From: Crocinitomicaceae bacterium
GTDB lineage: Bacteria > Bacteroidota > Bacteroidia > Flavobacteriales_D > Crocinitomicaceae
Assembly (NCBI GenBank): GCA_030833265.1
Contig: JAURHO010000011.1
Location: forward strand, 1-21,217
Direction: 5' to 3'
DNA: 21,217 bases
Shown: positions 7,828 to 15,115 of the stretch, one piece after another
Numbering within the stretch: the first letter of the stretch is position 1
Layout: the number at the start of each line of letters is the position of its first letter
Notes under the pieces: generated by a model
The model's input: only the letters and a program-made list of their open reading frames with translations
What the model was told of the DNA's origin: nothing
Databases searched by the model: none
Translations under genes and position numbers: made by a program

Positions 7828-8847
7828 ATGAATATCGAAGATTTATCCAAAGAGCTTTCATCGGTTGTCATCCAAAACGAAACCGAACTTGAACAATTTA
7901 GAATCCGTTTTTTAGGTTCCAAAAATATCCTAAAAGACCTCTATGCTGCCTTAAAAGACATTCCCAACGACCAAAAACGTGCCTATGGTCAACAAGTGAA
8001 TGAACTCAAGCAAAAAGCAGAAGACATTTATGCATCGGCCAAAGCTGCCTTCTCAGTAAGTCAAAATCAATCCCAAAAAGAAGACCTCACCAAACCTGCA
8101 ACCGATCCAAATGTAGGTTCGCATCATCCGCTTTCTTTGATACGCCGTGAGATTGTAGAAATCTTTAACCGCATTGGTTTTGTAGTTTCTGAAGGGCCTG
8201 AAATCGAAGACGATTGGCATAACTTTAGCGCATTAAATTTCCCACCCGAGCACCCTGCCCGCGACATGCAAGACACTTTTTTCATAGAAAAAGGCGAACA
8301 AGAATGGGCGCTGCGCACGCACACAAGCAGTGTTCAGGTGAGGGTAATGGAACAAGAAAAACCACCCATCCGAACCATTTCCCCTGGGCGTGTTTATCGA
8401 AACGAAGCAATTTCTGCACGCGCACATTGTTTCTTTCATCAAGTTGAAGGTTTGTATATTGATCAAAATGTGTCATTTGCAGACTTGAAGCAAACACTCT
8501 TGTTTTTTGCCCAAGAATTATTTGGTGAACAAACCAAAATTCGCCTCAGACCTTCTTATTTCCCTTTTACTGAGCCAAGTGCTGAGGTAGATGTTTCCTG
8601 CTCCTTGTGTGCAGGTAAGGGATGCAACGTTTGTAAATATACGGGCTGGCTTGAAATTATGGGTTGTGGCATGGTTGATCCAAATGTGTTGGACGCCTGC
8701 GGCATCGATTCGAAAACCTATAGTGGCTTTGCCTTTGGCATGGGAGTAGAGCGCATTGCTCAGCTCAAATATAGGGTTACTGACCTCAGACTTTATTCTG
8801 AAAACGACATTCGTTTTCTCAAACAATTTACTCCAGGGGTATCATGA
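7828..8847 (+). CDS. pheS: Phenylalanine--tRNA ligase alpha subunit
   Basis: Catalytic alpha subunit of the alpha2beta2 phenylalanyl-tRNA synthetase; cytoplasmic. The 339 residues fit the family. An N-terminal coiled-coil region (about 1-85, tRNA contact) is followed by the class II core. This includes the motif 2 region around 180-200 (PGRVYRNEAISARAHCFFHQVEG), the FTEPSAEVD loop near 247 and motif 3 GFAFGMGVERIAQLKY (about 299-314). An insert with Cys258, Cys261, Cys266 and Cys269 (CxxC-x4-CxxC) looks like a small zinc-binding knuckle; from memory this is usual in Bacteroidota PheS. The beta subunit gene pheT is not adjacent, as is common in this phylum. Its TGA overlaps the ATG of the next gene (ATGA), which suggests translational coupling. 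Confidence 0.97.
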   Translation: MNIEDLSKELSSVVIQNETELEQFRIRFLGSKNILKDLYAALKDIPNDQKRAYGQQVNELKQKAEDIYASAKAAFSVSQNQSQKEDLTKPATDPNVGSHHPLSLIRREIVEIFNRIGFVVSEGPEIEDDWHNFSALNFPPEHPARDMQDTFFIEKGEQEWALRTHTSSVQVRVMEQEKPPIRTISPGRVYRNEAISARAHCFFHQVEGLYIDQNVSFADLKQTLLFFAQELFGEQTKIRLRPSYFPFTEPSAEVDVSCSLCAGKGCNVCKYTGWLEIMGCGMVDPNVLDACGIDSKTYSGFAFGMGVERIAQLKYRVTDLRLYSENDIRFLKQFTPGVS

Positions 8848-9176
8848 GTTGGTTAGCACTTTCCGACTCAGCTCAATGGCAAGCTATTCAAAAAGCATCG
8901 TTTGAGCAGCCACAAGTAATTTTTAAACATAGCACGCGCTGTTCCATTTCAGCAATGGCAGAGCGCCGTTTTGAACAATCTGAGCTTTTCAAGAACAATC
9001 TTTTACCTTGCTGGCACCTAGATCTCATCAGCTTTCGATCTTTGTCCGATCAAATTGCCACGGACACACGTGTTCATCATGAATCTCCGCAATGTATCGT
9101 TATCCATAACGGTGAGGTAATTTATTCAGCCAGTCATGGTCTCGTTGACGCCTCAGACATTCTAGAAAAAATATAA
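8844..9176 (+). CDS. ytxJ: Bacillithiol system redox-active protein YtxJ-like
   Basis: A small thioredoxin-fold protein (110 residues) of the YtxJ family, which is associated with bacillithiol, the low-molecular-weight thiol of Firmicutes and many Bacteroidota. The diagnostic motif is KHSTRCSIS (28-36), with Cys33 as the presumed active cysteine. The second position of a CxxC is Ser, as in monothiol bacilliredoxin-like proteins. A cis-proline loop SPQ at 81-83 and a strand-forming CIVIHNGEVIYSASHG follow. Two other cysteines (56, 84) are probably not catalytic. It overlaps pheS by four bases and precedes the glutaminyl cyclase gene by 8 bases. The role as a bacillithiol disulfide reductase is inferred from the family. 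Confidence 0.9.
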   Translation: MSWLALSDSAQWQAIQKASFEQPQVIFKHSTRCSISAMAERRFEQSELFKNNLLPCWHLDLISFRSLSDQIATDTRVHHESPQCIVIHNGEVIYSASHGLVDASDILEKI

Positions 9177-9184
9177 GCATCTCC

Positions 9185-10267
9185 ATGAAGAAAATTATCA
9201 TTTGGTTATTGGTCATTGGTTTATTGGTCGGTTTTTTAGCACCACTTTTTACAAAAGATGACCTACAAGAACAAACAGCGGCGGCAACCTATGGCTTTAA
9301 AGAAAACTTGGCTACTGCTTATGGCCAAACCATAGCCCTACCCATTACTTGTTCCAACGAAGTGGCATCCATTACACTCAGTATTTCCGATTCAGTGGTT
9401 TTTGAAGTGAAGCAACCAAAGGCTAAAGAGATTTATTTTCTCGACACCAAAAAATGGAAACCAGGGGCTTATGTCCTTAATCTTGACACCAAGGAAAAAG
9501 GTGGTGAGACCTACTCAGAGCAACGCAACTTGCGCATTTTATCAGACCTCAAACCAGAACGTTGGTCTTTGAAATCAGTTAAAACTTTTCCACACAACAC
9601 CAGCTCCTACACCCAAGGGCTAACTTTTTTAAACGGTCAACTTTTTGAAAGCACCGGCGACCCAAATCAGGATGGCAGCTCAATGGTTGCCCAAATGAAT
9701 TTGACAACCGGAGAACCAATTAAAAATGGTTCCAATTCTACAAAAGTGAGTCTTGACGCTAGCAAATTTGGTGAAGGAATCACGATTCTAAATGGTGAGT
9801 TGTTTCAATTGACCTGGAAAAACCAGCAGTGTTTTGTCTATGATGCCTCAAGCCTCAAACTCAAGCGCGAACTTGCTTATGTTGGAGAAGGTTGGGGAAT
9901 CTGTACTGACGGCCAACAATTGATCATGTCTGATGGCACAGAAAGAATCACATTCAGGGACCCAAAAACGTTTCAAACCCTTCGCACAATTGAAGTCTAC
10001 ACCAATGAAGGGCCGGTACCGCAACTCAATGAATTGGAATATATTGATGGTTATATTTATGCCAATGTTTACACCACGAATTACATTGCTGTAATTGAGC
10101 CTGTTTTAGGCCGCGTAATTGCCATAATCGACGCGACATCAATTGTCAATGAAGGAAGAGGTAGCGGAGAAGTATTAAATGGCATTGCATGGGAAGCGCA
10201 ATCGAAAAAACTTTATGTGACCGGTAAATACTGGCCAAAATTACTTGAAGTCGTAATTCAAAAATAG
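9185..10267 (+). CDS. Glutaminyl-peptide cyclotransferase (Glu_cyclase_2 family), membrane anchored
   Basis: Converts N-terminal Gln of exported proteins to pyroglutamate. The 360 residues start with a membrane anchor (about 4-21, no clear cleavage site), placing the enzyme on the periplasmic face. Residues about 40-125 form an extra Ig-like domain. From about 128 to the end is the five-bladed propeller of the plant/bacterial type cyclase, with the signature FPHNTSSYTQGL (135-146) and ESTG, then GEGWGICTDG and MSDGT (about 234-252), LNELEYIDG, and a C-terminal LNGIAWE...VTGKYWPKLLEV. All are hallmarks of the family. In Bacteroidota this enzyme acts on signal peptidase I products that begin with Gln; several are encoded in this window. 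It is inside the pheS operon, 8 bases after ytxJ and 5 before the next gene. Confidence 0.93.
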   Translation: MKKIIIWLLVIGLLVGFLAPLFTKDDLQEQTAAATYGFKENLATAYGQTIALPITCSNEVASITLSISDSVVFEVKQPKAKEIYFLDTKKWKPGAYVLNLDTKEKGGETYSEQRNLRILSDLKPERWSLKSVKTFPHNTSSYTQGLTFLNGQLFESTGDPNQDGSSMVAQMNLTTGEPIKNGSNSTKVSLDASKFGEGITILNGELFQLTWKNQQCFVYDASSLKLKRELAYVGEGWGICTDGQQLIMSDGTERITFRDPKTFQTLRTIEVYTNEGPVPQLNELEYIDGYIYANVYTTNYIAVIEPVLGRVIAIIDATSIVNEGRGSGEVLNGIAWEAQSKKLYVTGKYWPKLLEVVIQK

Positions 10268-10272
10268 AGCCT

Positions 10273-10953
10273 ATGGACGCTTACAGAAAAGACTGGTCAG
10301 AAATTAAAAGCAATGACAGTTGGTCGATTTTTAAAATCATGGCTGAATTTGTTGAGGCCTACGATAAAATGGCCAAAGCAGGACCTTGTGTAGCCATCTT
10401 TGGATCAGCTCGAACGAAAGCAAATCACCCGCATTATATCAAAGCGGTCGAACTCGGTGAAAGACTTGCGGCTGCGGGTTACGGTGTGATTACTGGTGGC
10501 GGCCCTGGAATTATGGAAGCCGGCAATAAAGGTGCTAAACAAGGCGGCGGTGTTTCTGTTGGGCTCAATATTGATTTACCCTTTGAGCAATTTCACAACA
10601 AGTATATTGACCGCGATCATTTTTTAGAGTTTGATTACTTTTTTGTCCGCAAGGTCATTTTTGTCAAGTATTCTCAGGCCTTCGTAATTATGCCTGGTGG
10701 GTTTGGCACACTCGATGAATTTTTTGAAGCACTGACTTTAATTCAAACCAAGAAAATTGCCAGACGTCCCATCGTCTTATTCGGAGTCGATTACTGGAAG
10801 GGTCTTTTCGAATGGGTGCAGCAAACCATGCTAACCCAACAATATATTTCACCTTCAGACCTCGAGTTATTTAAACTGACCGACGACATCGATGAAGCAG
10901 TCCAGTTCATTGAAGACTTCTTTAGTTCTCATGCACTTTCTCCGAATTTCTAA
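10273..10953 (+). CDS. LOG-family protein (TIGR00730 Rossmann fold, nucleoside 5'-monophosphate phosphoribohydrolase-like)
   Basis: A cytoplasmic Rossmann-fold enzyme of 226 residues. The diagnostic motifs of the lysine-decarboxylase-like/LOG family are present: FGSAR near 43-47, GGGPGIMEAGNKGA (75-88) and PGGFGTLDEFFE (141-152). The PGGxGTxxE motif forms the nucleotide/ribose-binding active site. Family members cleave the N-glycosidic bond of (cytokinin-like) nucleoside monophosphates; the substrate here cannot be read from sequence. It has an N-terminal helix extension of about 30 residues. It lies 5 bases after the cyclase gene in the same run. No lysine decarboxylase activity should be inferred. 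Confidence 0.92.
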   Translation: MDAYRKDWSEIKSNDSWSIFKIMAEFVEAYDKMAKAGPCVAIFGSARTKANHPHYIKAVELGERLAAAGYGVITGGGPGIMEAGNKGAKQGGGVSVGLNIDLPFEQFHNKYIDRDHFLEFDYFFVRKVIFVKYSQAFVIMPGGFGTLDEFFEALTLIQTKKIARRPIVLFGVDYWKGLFEWVQQTMLTQQYISPSDLELFKLTDDIDEAVQFIEDFFSSHALSPNF

Positions 10954-10983
10954 GCATCTTTGTACATTCATTCTTTTCAAACT

Positions 10984-11805
10984 ATGTTAGACAAGATCAA
11001 AAACATCCTCCGATTAGCCATCCCATTTGTGCGCACTAAGTTGTTTTGGAAGCACTTTGGCTTGGTAATCCTTTTTTATCTAATTGTGGTGTTCGGAACC
11101 ATCCTTTATCTTGATTTTGCTACAAATCACGGTCAAAAAATCAGGGTTCCAAATTTTGTTGGCATGTCTGGTGAAGCCGCTAAAAATAAAATTGAAGAAC
11201 TCGATTTAACCTATCAAATATTAGACAGCATCTATGACCCAACGCTTCCCGAGGGCACTGTTATAGAGCAATTGGTTGAACCAACCTCACTTTCATGGGT
11301 ATATGTAAAATCGGGCCGCATCATTGGCCTCCGACTCTCAAAAAGAACGCAACTTGTCGAGATGCCGAGTCTAGTGCACAAGCAAGTACAGTTTGCACAA
11401 AGCATTCTAGAGCAGCGTGGTTTGCGATTTATTATTCAGTATCAACCGACCTCCGAGGCCAACGGCTCTGTCCTTGACCAGCGCTATAAAGGTCGTCGCA
11501 TCAAGGAAGGAGAACGCTTACCAATTGGCGCGGTCGTTACTTTAATTGTCGGGCAAAATGATGAAGGAGAACCAATTCCGTTGCCAAATTTAATTGGCCT
11601 CACAATGTCTGAAGCGCAGTTCATTTTTGATACACTTGGGGTAAGTAGTTTCTCGTTTATTTGCCCAGACTGTCTGAATGGACAAGATTCATCAGCTGCC
11701 CGAATTTTTTCTCAGTCTCCAGAATATATTGAAGGAACTACCGTTTTTAAATCCACTCAATTTATCTTATCCATGCAAAAAGGTGGAGACGGTCAAAATC
11801 CTTAA
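10984..11805 (+). CDS. PASTA-domain membrane protein (three PASTA repeats)
   Basis: A bitopic inner-membrane protein of 273 residues. A basic N-terminus and one membrane helix (about 24-45) precede three extracytoplasmic PASTA domains at about 52-120, 124-190 and 198-264. Each opens with a VPN/MPS/LPN-type strand (RVPNFVGMSGEAA, VEMPSLVHKQVQFA, PLPNLIGLTMSEA) and contains a G-x-V or similar turn. PASTA domains generally bind cell-wall peptides or beta-lactams, but no kinase domain is attached. The frame could extend to a TTG at 10960, but the ATG at 10984 is preferred because it gives a normal start. A weak -7-like CATCTTTG lies at 10955-10962, just upstream. In Bacteroidota such genes often sit next to ddl and an rluD-type gene; here rluD is two genes downstream. 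The following gene starts 2 bases after its stop. Confidence 0.9.
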   Translation: MLDKIKNILRLAIPFVRTKLFWKHFGLVILFYLIVVFGTILYLDFATNHGQKIRVPNFVGMSGEAAKNKIEELDLTYQILDSIYDPTLPEGTVIEQLVEPTSLSWVYVKSGRIIGLRLSKRTQLVEMPSLVHKQVQFAQSILEQRGLRFIIQYQPTSEANGSVLDQRYKGRRIKEGERLPIGAVVTLIVGQNDEGEPIPLPNLIGLTMSEAQFIFDTLGVSSFSFICPDCLNGQDSSAARIFSQSPEYIEGTTVFKSTQFILSMQKGGDGQNP

Positions 11806-11807
11806 TT

Positions 11808-14024
11808 ATGCGCATACAAATTGCTCTGTTGTTTTTCTTTATGGGTTCTGTTGCCTTTGCGCAAGGAATTGAAGTAGGGCCTGTTCTCAGAAATTTTCAG
11901 CTGCCTACCAAGCCAGTCCAACTTAAAAGCAGTACCAATCAAATAGACAGTACTTTTTACTACACTTCAGACACGCTTTCGCTGCCTTTTTTCGATGAGT
12001 TCTCCTCTGATAAGTTTCAAAAGTACCAGCAAGACTTCGCTGCACCCGGAATCACACAACAGGTTTTTTATCAGCTTTTAAATCCGCAAACGAATCAAGC
12101 CTTGGCTCAGAATGCCTCATTTACTGACCAAGCTACTTTCCGCAGAACTTTTGACGTGAGTTCGGGTACCTACACCGATTCAGTTTTCACGACTACTGCC
12201 GTCAAAGTAGGAGATTTCAGCGCCTTTCCAATCGTCTTTCAGACCCTAGACTTGTATCCACCTTATTACATCTATGACACCGTCGGAGTCCCAGACACAC
12301 CAGACACAATTTGGGTTCAGAACCCAAGTTTTATTCAAGATCAGGCCACCATTTTCTTTGCAACACTCAATGATCCAAATGCGCTTTGGCTCGATTCCTA
12401 TGCTTACCGAAATGACCGTTTTGCGGTTAATCCACGCTCACTTGGTGTCGTGACTTTTGATGGACTGGATGCCAATGGCTATCCTTATGCTATAGGCTCT
12501 TCGCTCACAAACACTGCAGACTACCTTCATTCAAAACCGCTAGACCTAAGCCCATATACAGCTGCAGATTCCCTCTACTTTTCATTTTTAGTACAGCCTC
12601 AAGGTTTTGGAGATTTACCTGAAAGCACAGACTCACTCATTCTAGAATTTTATGCCAAGGACCTCGATCAATGGATTTGGATTTGGTCCATGGCTGGTGA
12701 CACCGTTCAACCTTTTCAGGTCGTACACATTCCGGTCCTCAATGCTCAGTTTTTCAAAAAAGGCTTTCAATTGCGCTTTAGAAATTATGGTGCGTTGTCA
12801 GGCTCACTCGATCATTTTCACATAGATTACGTGCATTTGCGCCCGCAATCTGATATTGCAGATACTTTGTTCAAAGATTTTGCTTGGGTTTACCCTATGA
12901 ATACGCTTCTAAAAGACTACACTTCTGTACCGTGGGATCATTATAAAGGCAGTAGTGCCAATCATATGACTGACAGTCTTATGGTTACCATTCACAACGG
13001 CAGCCCAAATCCGGAAAACAACAGCACAGCTGGCTCCTTGTTTTATAGTTATAATGGTACATCAGTTGCAGGCGGTGGACTTTTGGGTTCAGTTCTTTCC
13101 AATGGCCAACTTAATTACGCACCTCAAACTACCTATACTTCTTTTCACGACATGACACCAATACCGTTTAACACCAATTATCCGGGTAATGAGCAAGTCT
13201 TCCGTGTAAAAGGAACTATTTCAGCACAATTCCCGAATTTAGGAATGAACGATACCACAGGATTTTATCAGACGTTTTTAAATTATTACAGCTACGATGA
13301 CGGAAGCGCCGAAGCGGCATTTGGCCCAACCGGCACACAAGCGCGTTTAGCGGTTGAGTATAATGCGTATGAAGCCGATTCATTGGTGGGTGTTGCTTTT
13401 CATTTTGTGCCGTCGGTACACGACGTGAGTGCTAAATTGTTTTTAGTCAGTGTTTGGTCTAACGAAAATGGACATCCAGGTACGTTGCTCTATGAAGACG
13501 ACGTCTTTTTCCCAAGATCTCCAATTTACGGTGATGACCGCAACATTTTTGTGAATTATTTCTTTACAGACACCCAAAAAGTAAGTGTCCCCACTTCGTT
13601 TTTTGTTGGTTGGAGACAACTTGATCCGGACCGTTTAAATTTAGGTCTCGATCGCAATATTAACCATTCTGAAAAAGTTCAATATAGTGTAGACGGCGGC
13701 TTTACTTGGTATACCTCACCTTTTGAAGGCTCAGCGATGCTCAGACCTATTTTCTCAACGGCTCTAGATGCAAGTTTAGGAATCAAAGAACCCGCTCTTG
13801 AAGCGCCAGTTTGGAGTTGTTATCCGAATCCGACATCGGGTCTTGTCAATATTGAATTACCGAGTCAGTTTCAAGGCAAAACAATTCAACTTTATAATAT
13901 GCAAGGTCAGTTAATGCTACAGACCCAAGCTACAGTTTTGGATGCTCAAGGCCTTCCAAGTGGCATTTACTTTTTGAATTGTACAGGGACGAACCTTTCG
14001 CCGCTTAAATTAATTATCGAATGA
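11808..14024 (+). CDS. Secreted protein with T9SS type A C-terminal sorting domain
   Basis: A 738-residue exported protein. The signal peptide MRIQIALLFFFMGSVAFA is cut before Gln. The start of the mature chain carries the LPFFDEFSSD motif seen in many Bacteroidota secreted proteins. A jelly-roll-like region is suggested around 230-350 (SKPLDLSPY... to FHIDYVHL), followed by a second beta-rich region around 490-655 (YDDGSAEAAFG to AMLRPIF). The last 75 or so residues are a type A sorting domain: CYPNPTSGLVNIELP, IQLYNMQGQL, LPSGIYFLNC and KLIIE. No catalytic motif is visible, so its function is unknown. It is squeezed between the PASTA gene (2-base gap) and the pseudouridine synthase gene (4-base ATGA overlap), so it is expressed with housekeeping genes. 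Confidence 0.93.
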   Translation: MRIQIALLFFFMGSVAFAQGIEVGPVLRNFQLPTKPVQLKSSTNQIDSTFYYTSDTLSLPFFDEFSSDKFQKYQQDFAAPGITQQVFYQLLNPQTNQALAQNASFTDQATFRRTFDVSSGTYTDSVFTTTAVKVGDFSAFPIVFQTLDLYPPYYIYDTVGVPDTPDTIWVQNPSFIQDQATIFFATLNDPNALWLDSYAYRNDRFAVNPRSLGVVTFDGLDANGYPYAIGSSLTNTADYLHSKPLDLSPYTAADSLYFSFLVQPQGFGDLPESTDSLILEFYAKDLDQWIWIWSMAGDTVQPFQVVHIPVLNAQFFKKGFQLRFRNYGALSGSLDHFHIDYVHLRPQSDIADTLFKDFAWVYPMNTLLKDYTSVPWDHYKGSSANHMTDSLMVTIHNGSPNPENNSTAGSLFYSYNGTSVAGGGLLGSVLSNGQLNYAPQTTYTSFHDMTPIPFNTNYPGNEQVFRVKGTISAQFPNLGMNDTTGFYQTFLNYYSYDDGSAEAAFGPTGTQARLAVEYNAYEADSLVGVAFHFVPSVHDVSAKLFLVSVWSNENGHPGTLLYEDDVFFPRSPIYGDDRNIFVNYFFTDTQKVSVPTSFFVGWRQLDPDRLNLGLDRNINHSEKVQYSVDGGFTWYTSPFEGSAMLRPIFSTALDASLGIKEPALEAPVWSCYPNPTSGLVNIELPSQFQGKTIQLYNMQGQLMLQTQATVLDAQGLPSGIYFLNCTGTNLSPLKLIIE

Positions 14025-15064
14025 GTGAAGACCAGCAACCAGACCTCGAACTAGAAGAAGCTGAAGCCGATCTTTTTGAACATCATAGATTTAAAGCCGA
14101 TCCGGGTCAAGAAGTTGTCCGCATAGACAAATTCTTGATGGATCGAATGGCCGATACCTCCAGAAACAAAATACAAATTGCCGCCAAAAATGGAAACATC
14201 CATGTCAACGGCCAAGCAGTGAAGCAAAATTACCGGGTAAAACCAGGTGATGATATTGCTATTGTTTTACCGTATCCGGTCCGCGAAATAGAACTTATTG
14301 CCCAGGATATTCCGCTTGAAATAGTTTATGAAGACGATGATTTGTTGGTGGTGAATAAACCGGCAAATATGGTGGTGCACCCAGGCTATGGCAACTATAG
14401 CGGAACAATGGTCAATGCACTCGTTTTCCATTTCGACAACTTACCCACAAGACCAAAAGATTATTTTGGCCGCCCAGGGCTCGTACACAGAATAGACAAG
14501 CACACAACGGGGTTGTTAGTGGTCGCTAAAACTGAAATTGCGCTCAATGATTTAGCCAAACAATTTTACGACAGAACAACGGAAAGAAGATACCGCGCAT
14601 TAGTTTGGGGCGACATCGAAGAGGGCGGAACCGTTACTGGTCATATTGGCCGTTCTTTGAAGAATCGCAAAGTCATGACGGTTTTCCCTGATGGTGAATA
14701 TGGCAAACCTGCAATAACGCATTACAAAGTGATCGAGCGCTTTGGCTACGTTACGCTCATTGAGTGTAAATTGGAGACGGGCCGCACCCATCAAATTAGA
14801 GCGCACATGCAATATATTGGGCATCCGCTTTTTAATGATTTGGAATATGGTGGAGACCGCATTTTGAAAGGCACAAAATCTTCGGCTTATGAAAAGTTTA
14901 TGGCCAATAATTTTGATTTACTTCCAGGGCAAGCACTTCATGCCAAAACACTCGGTTTCATCCAACCCACCACAAAAAAATATTTAGAGTTTGATTCTGA
15001 GCTCCCTACGGGGTTTGAGCGATTGTTAGAGCGCTGGAGAACCTATTGTTCGGATTTTAAATAA
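14021..15064 (+). CDS. rluD: RluA/RluD-family 23S rRNA pseudouridine synthase
   Basis: Isomerises uridine to pseudouridine in RNA, probably 23S rRNA. The 347 residues contain an acidic N-terminal tail (about 1-30), an S4 RNA-binding domain (about 34-84, RIDKFLMDRM...HVNGQAVKQNYRVKPGD) and the synthase domain. The catalytic motif is VHRIDKHTTGLLV with Asp159. Later come the ETGRTHQIRAHM motif and GHPLFND, both typical of RluA-type enzymes. His at the position after RIDK (more often Asp, Glu or Asn) is slightly unusual. The exact target (RluD, RluC or RluA equivalents) cannot be decided by eye; the S4 domain argues against RluA. It overlaps the preceding gene by ATGA and ends the seven-gene run. 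Confidence 0.92.
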   Translation: MSEDQQPDLELEEAEADLFEHHRFKADPGQEVVRIDKFLMDRMADTSRNKIQIAAKNGNIHVNGQAVKQNYRVKPGDDIAIVLPYPVREIELIAQDIPLEIVYEDDDLLVVNKPANMVVHPGYGNYSGTMVNALVFHFDNLPTRPKDYFGRPGLVHRIDKHTTGLLVVAKTEIALNDLAKQFYDRTTERRYRALVWGDIEEGGTVTGHIGRSLKNRKVMTVFPDGEYGKPAITHYKVIERFGYVTLIECKLETGRTHQIRAHMQYIGHPLFNDLEYGGDRILKGTKSSAYEKFMANNFDLLPGQALHAKTLGFIQPTTKKYLEFDSELPTGFERLLERWRTYCSDFK

Positions 15065-15072
15065 AATTTCTC

Positions 15073-15080
15073 TATTTTTG
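15073..15080 (+). promoter_or_regulatory. -7 promoter element for the PorE-like gene (TATTTTTG)
   Basis: A perfect TAnnTTTG match 35 bases upstream of the ATG, leaving a leader of about 30 bases. A TTG at 15046-15048 is a possible -33 element, spaced 24 bases away, slightly long. It lies in the 51-base gap after the pseudouridine synthase gene and fits independent transcription of the next gene. Confidence 0.55.
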
Positions 15081-15115
15081 CTTTCCTTGGTATTGCCAAG
15101 TTAAAACTAAGCTTT

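Noticed and set aside
8518..8826. Minus-strand open frame of 102 codons within pheS
   Set aside because: It is antisense to a strongly conserved pheS core region and has no recognisable domain; a shadow frame.
10273..10953. Lysine decarboxylase annotation for the LOG-family gene
   Set aside because: The PGGxGTxxE motif marks a phosphoribohydrolase-like fold; the lysine decarboxylase label is a historical misnomer.
10960..10983. TTG start for the PASTA protein
   Set aside because: The ATG at 10984 gives a conventional membrane-protein N-terminus and the TTG region overlaps a promoter-like CATCTTTG.
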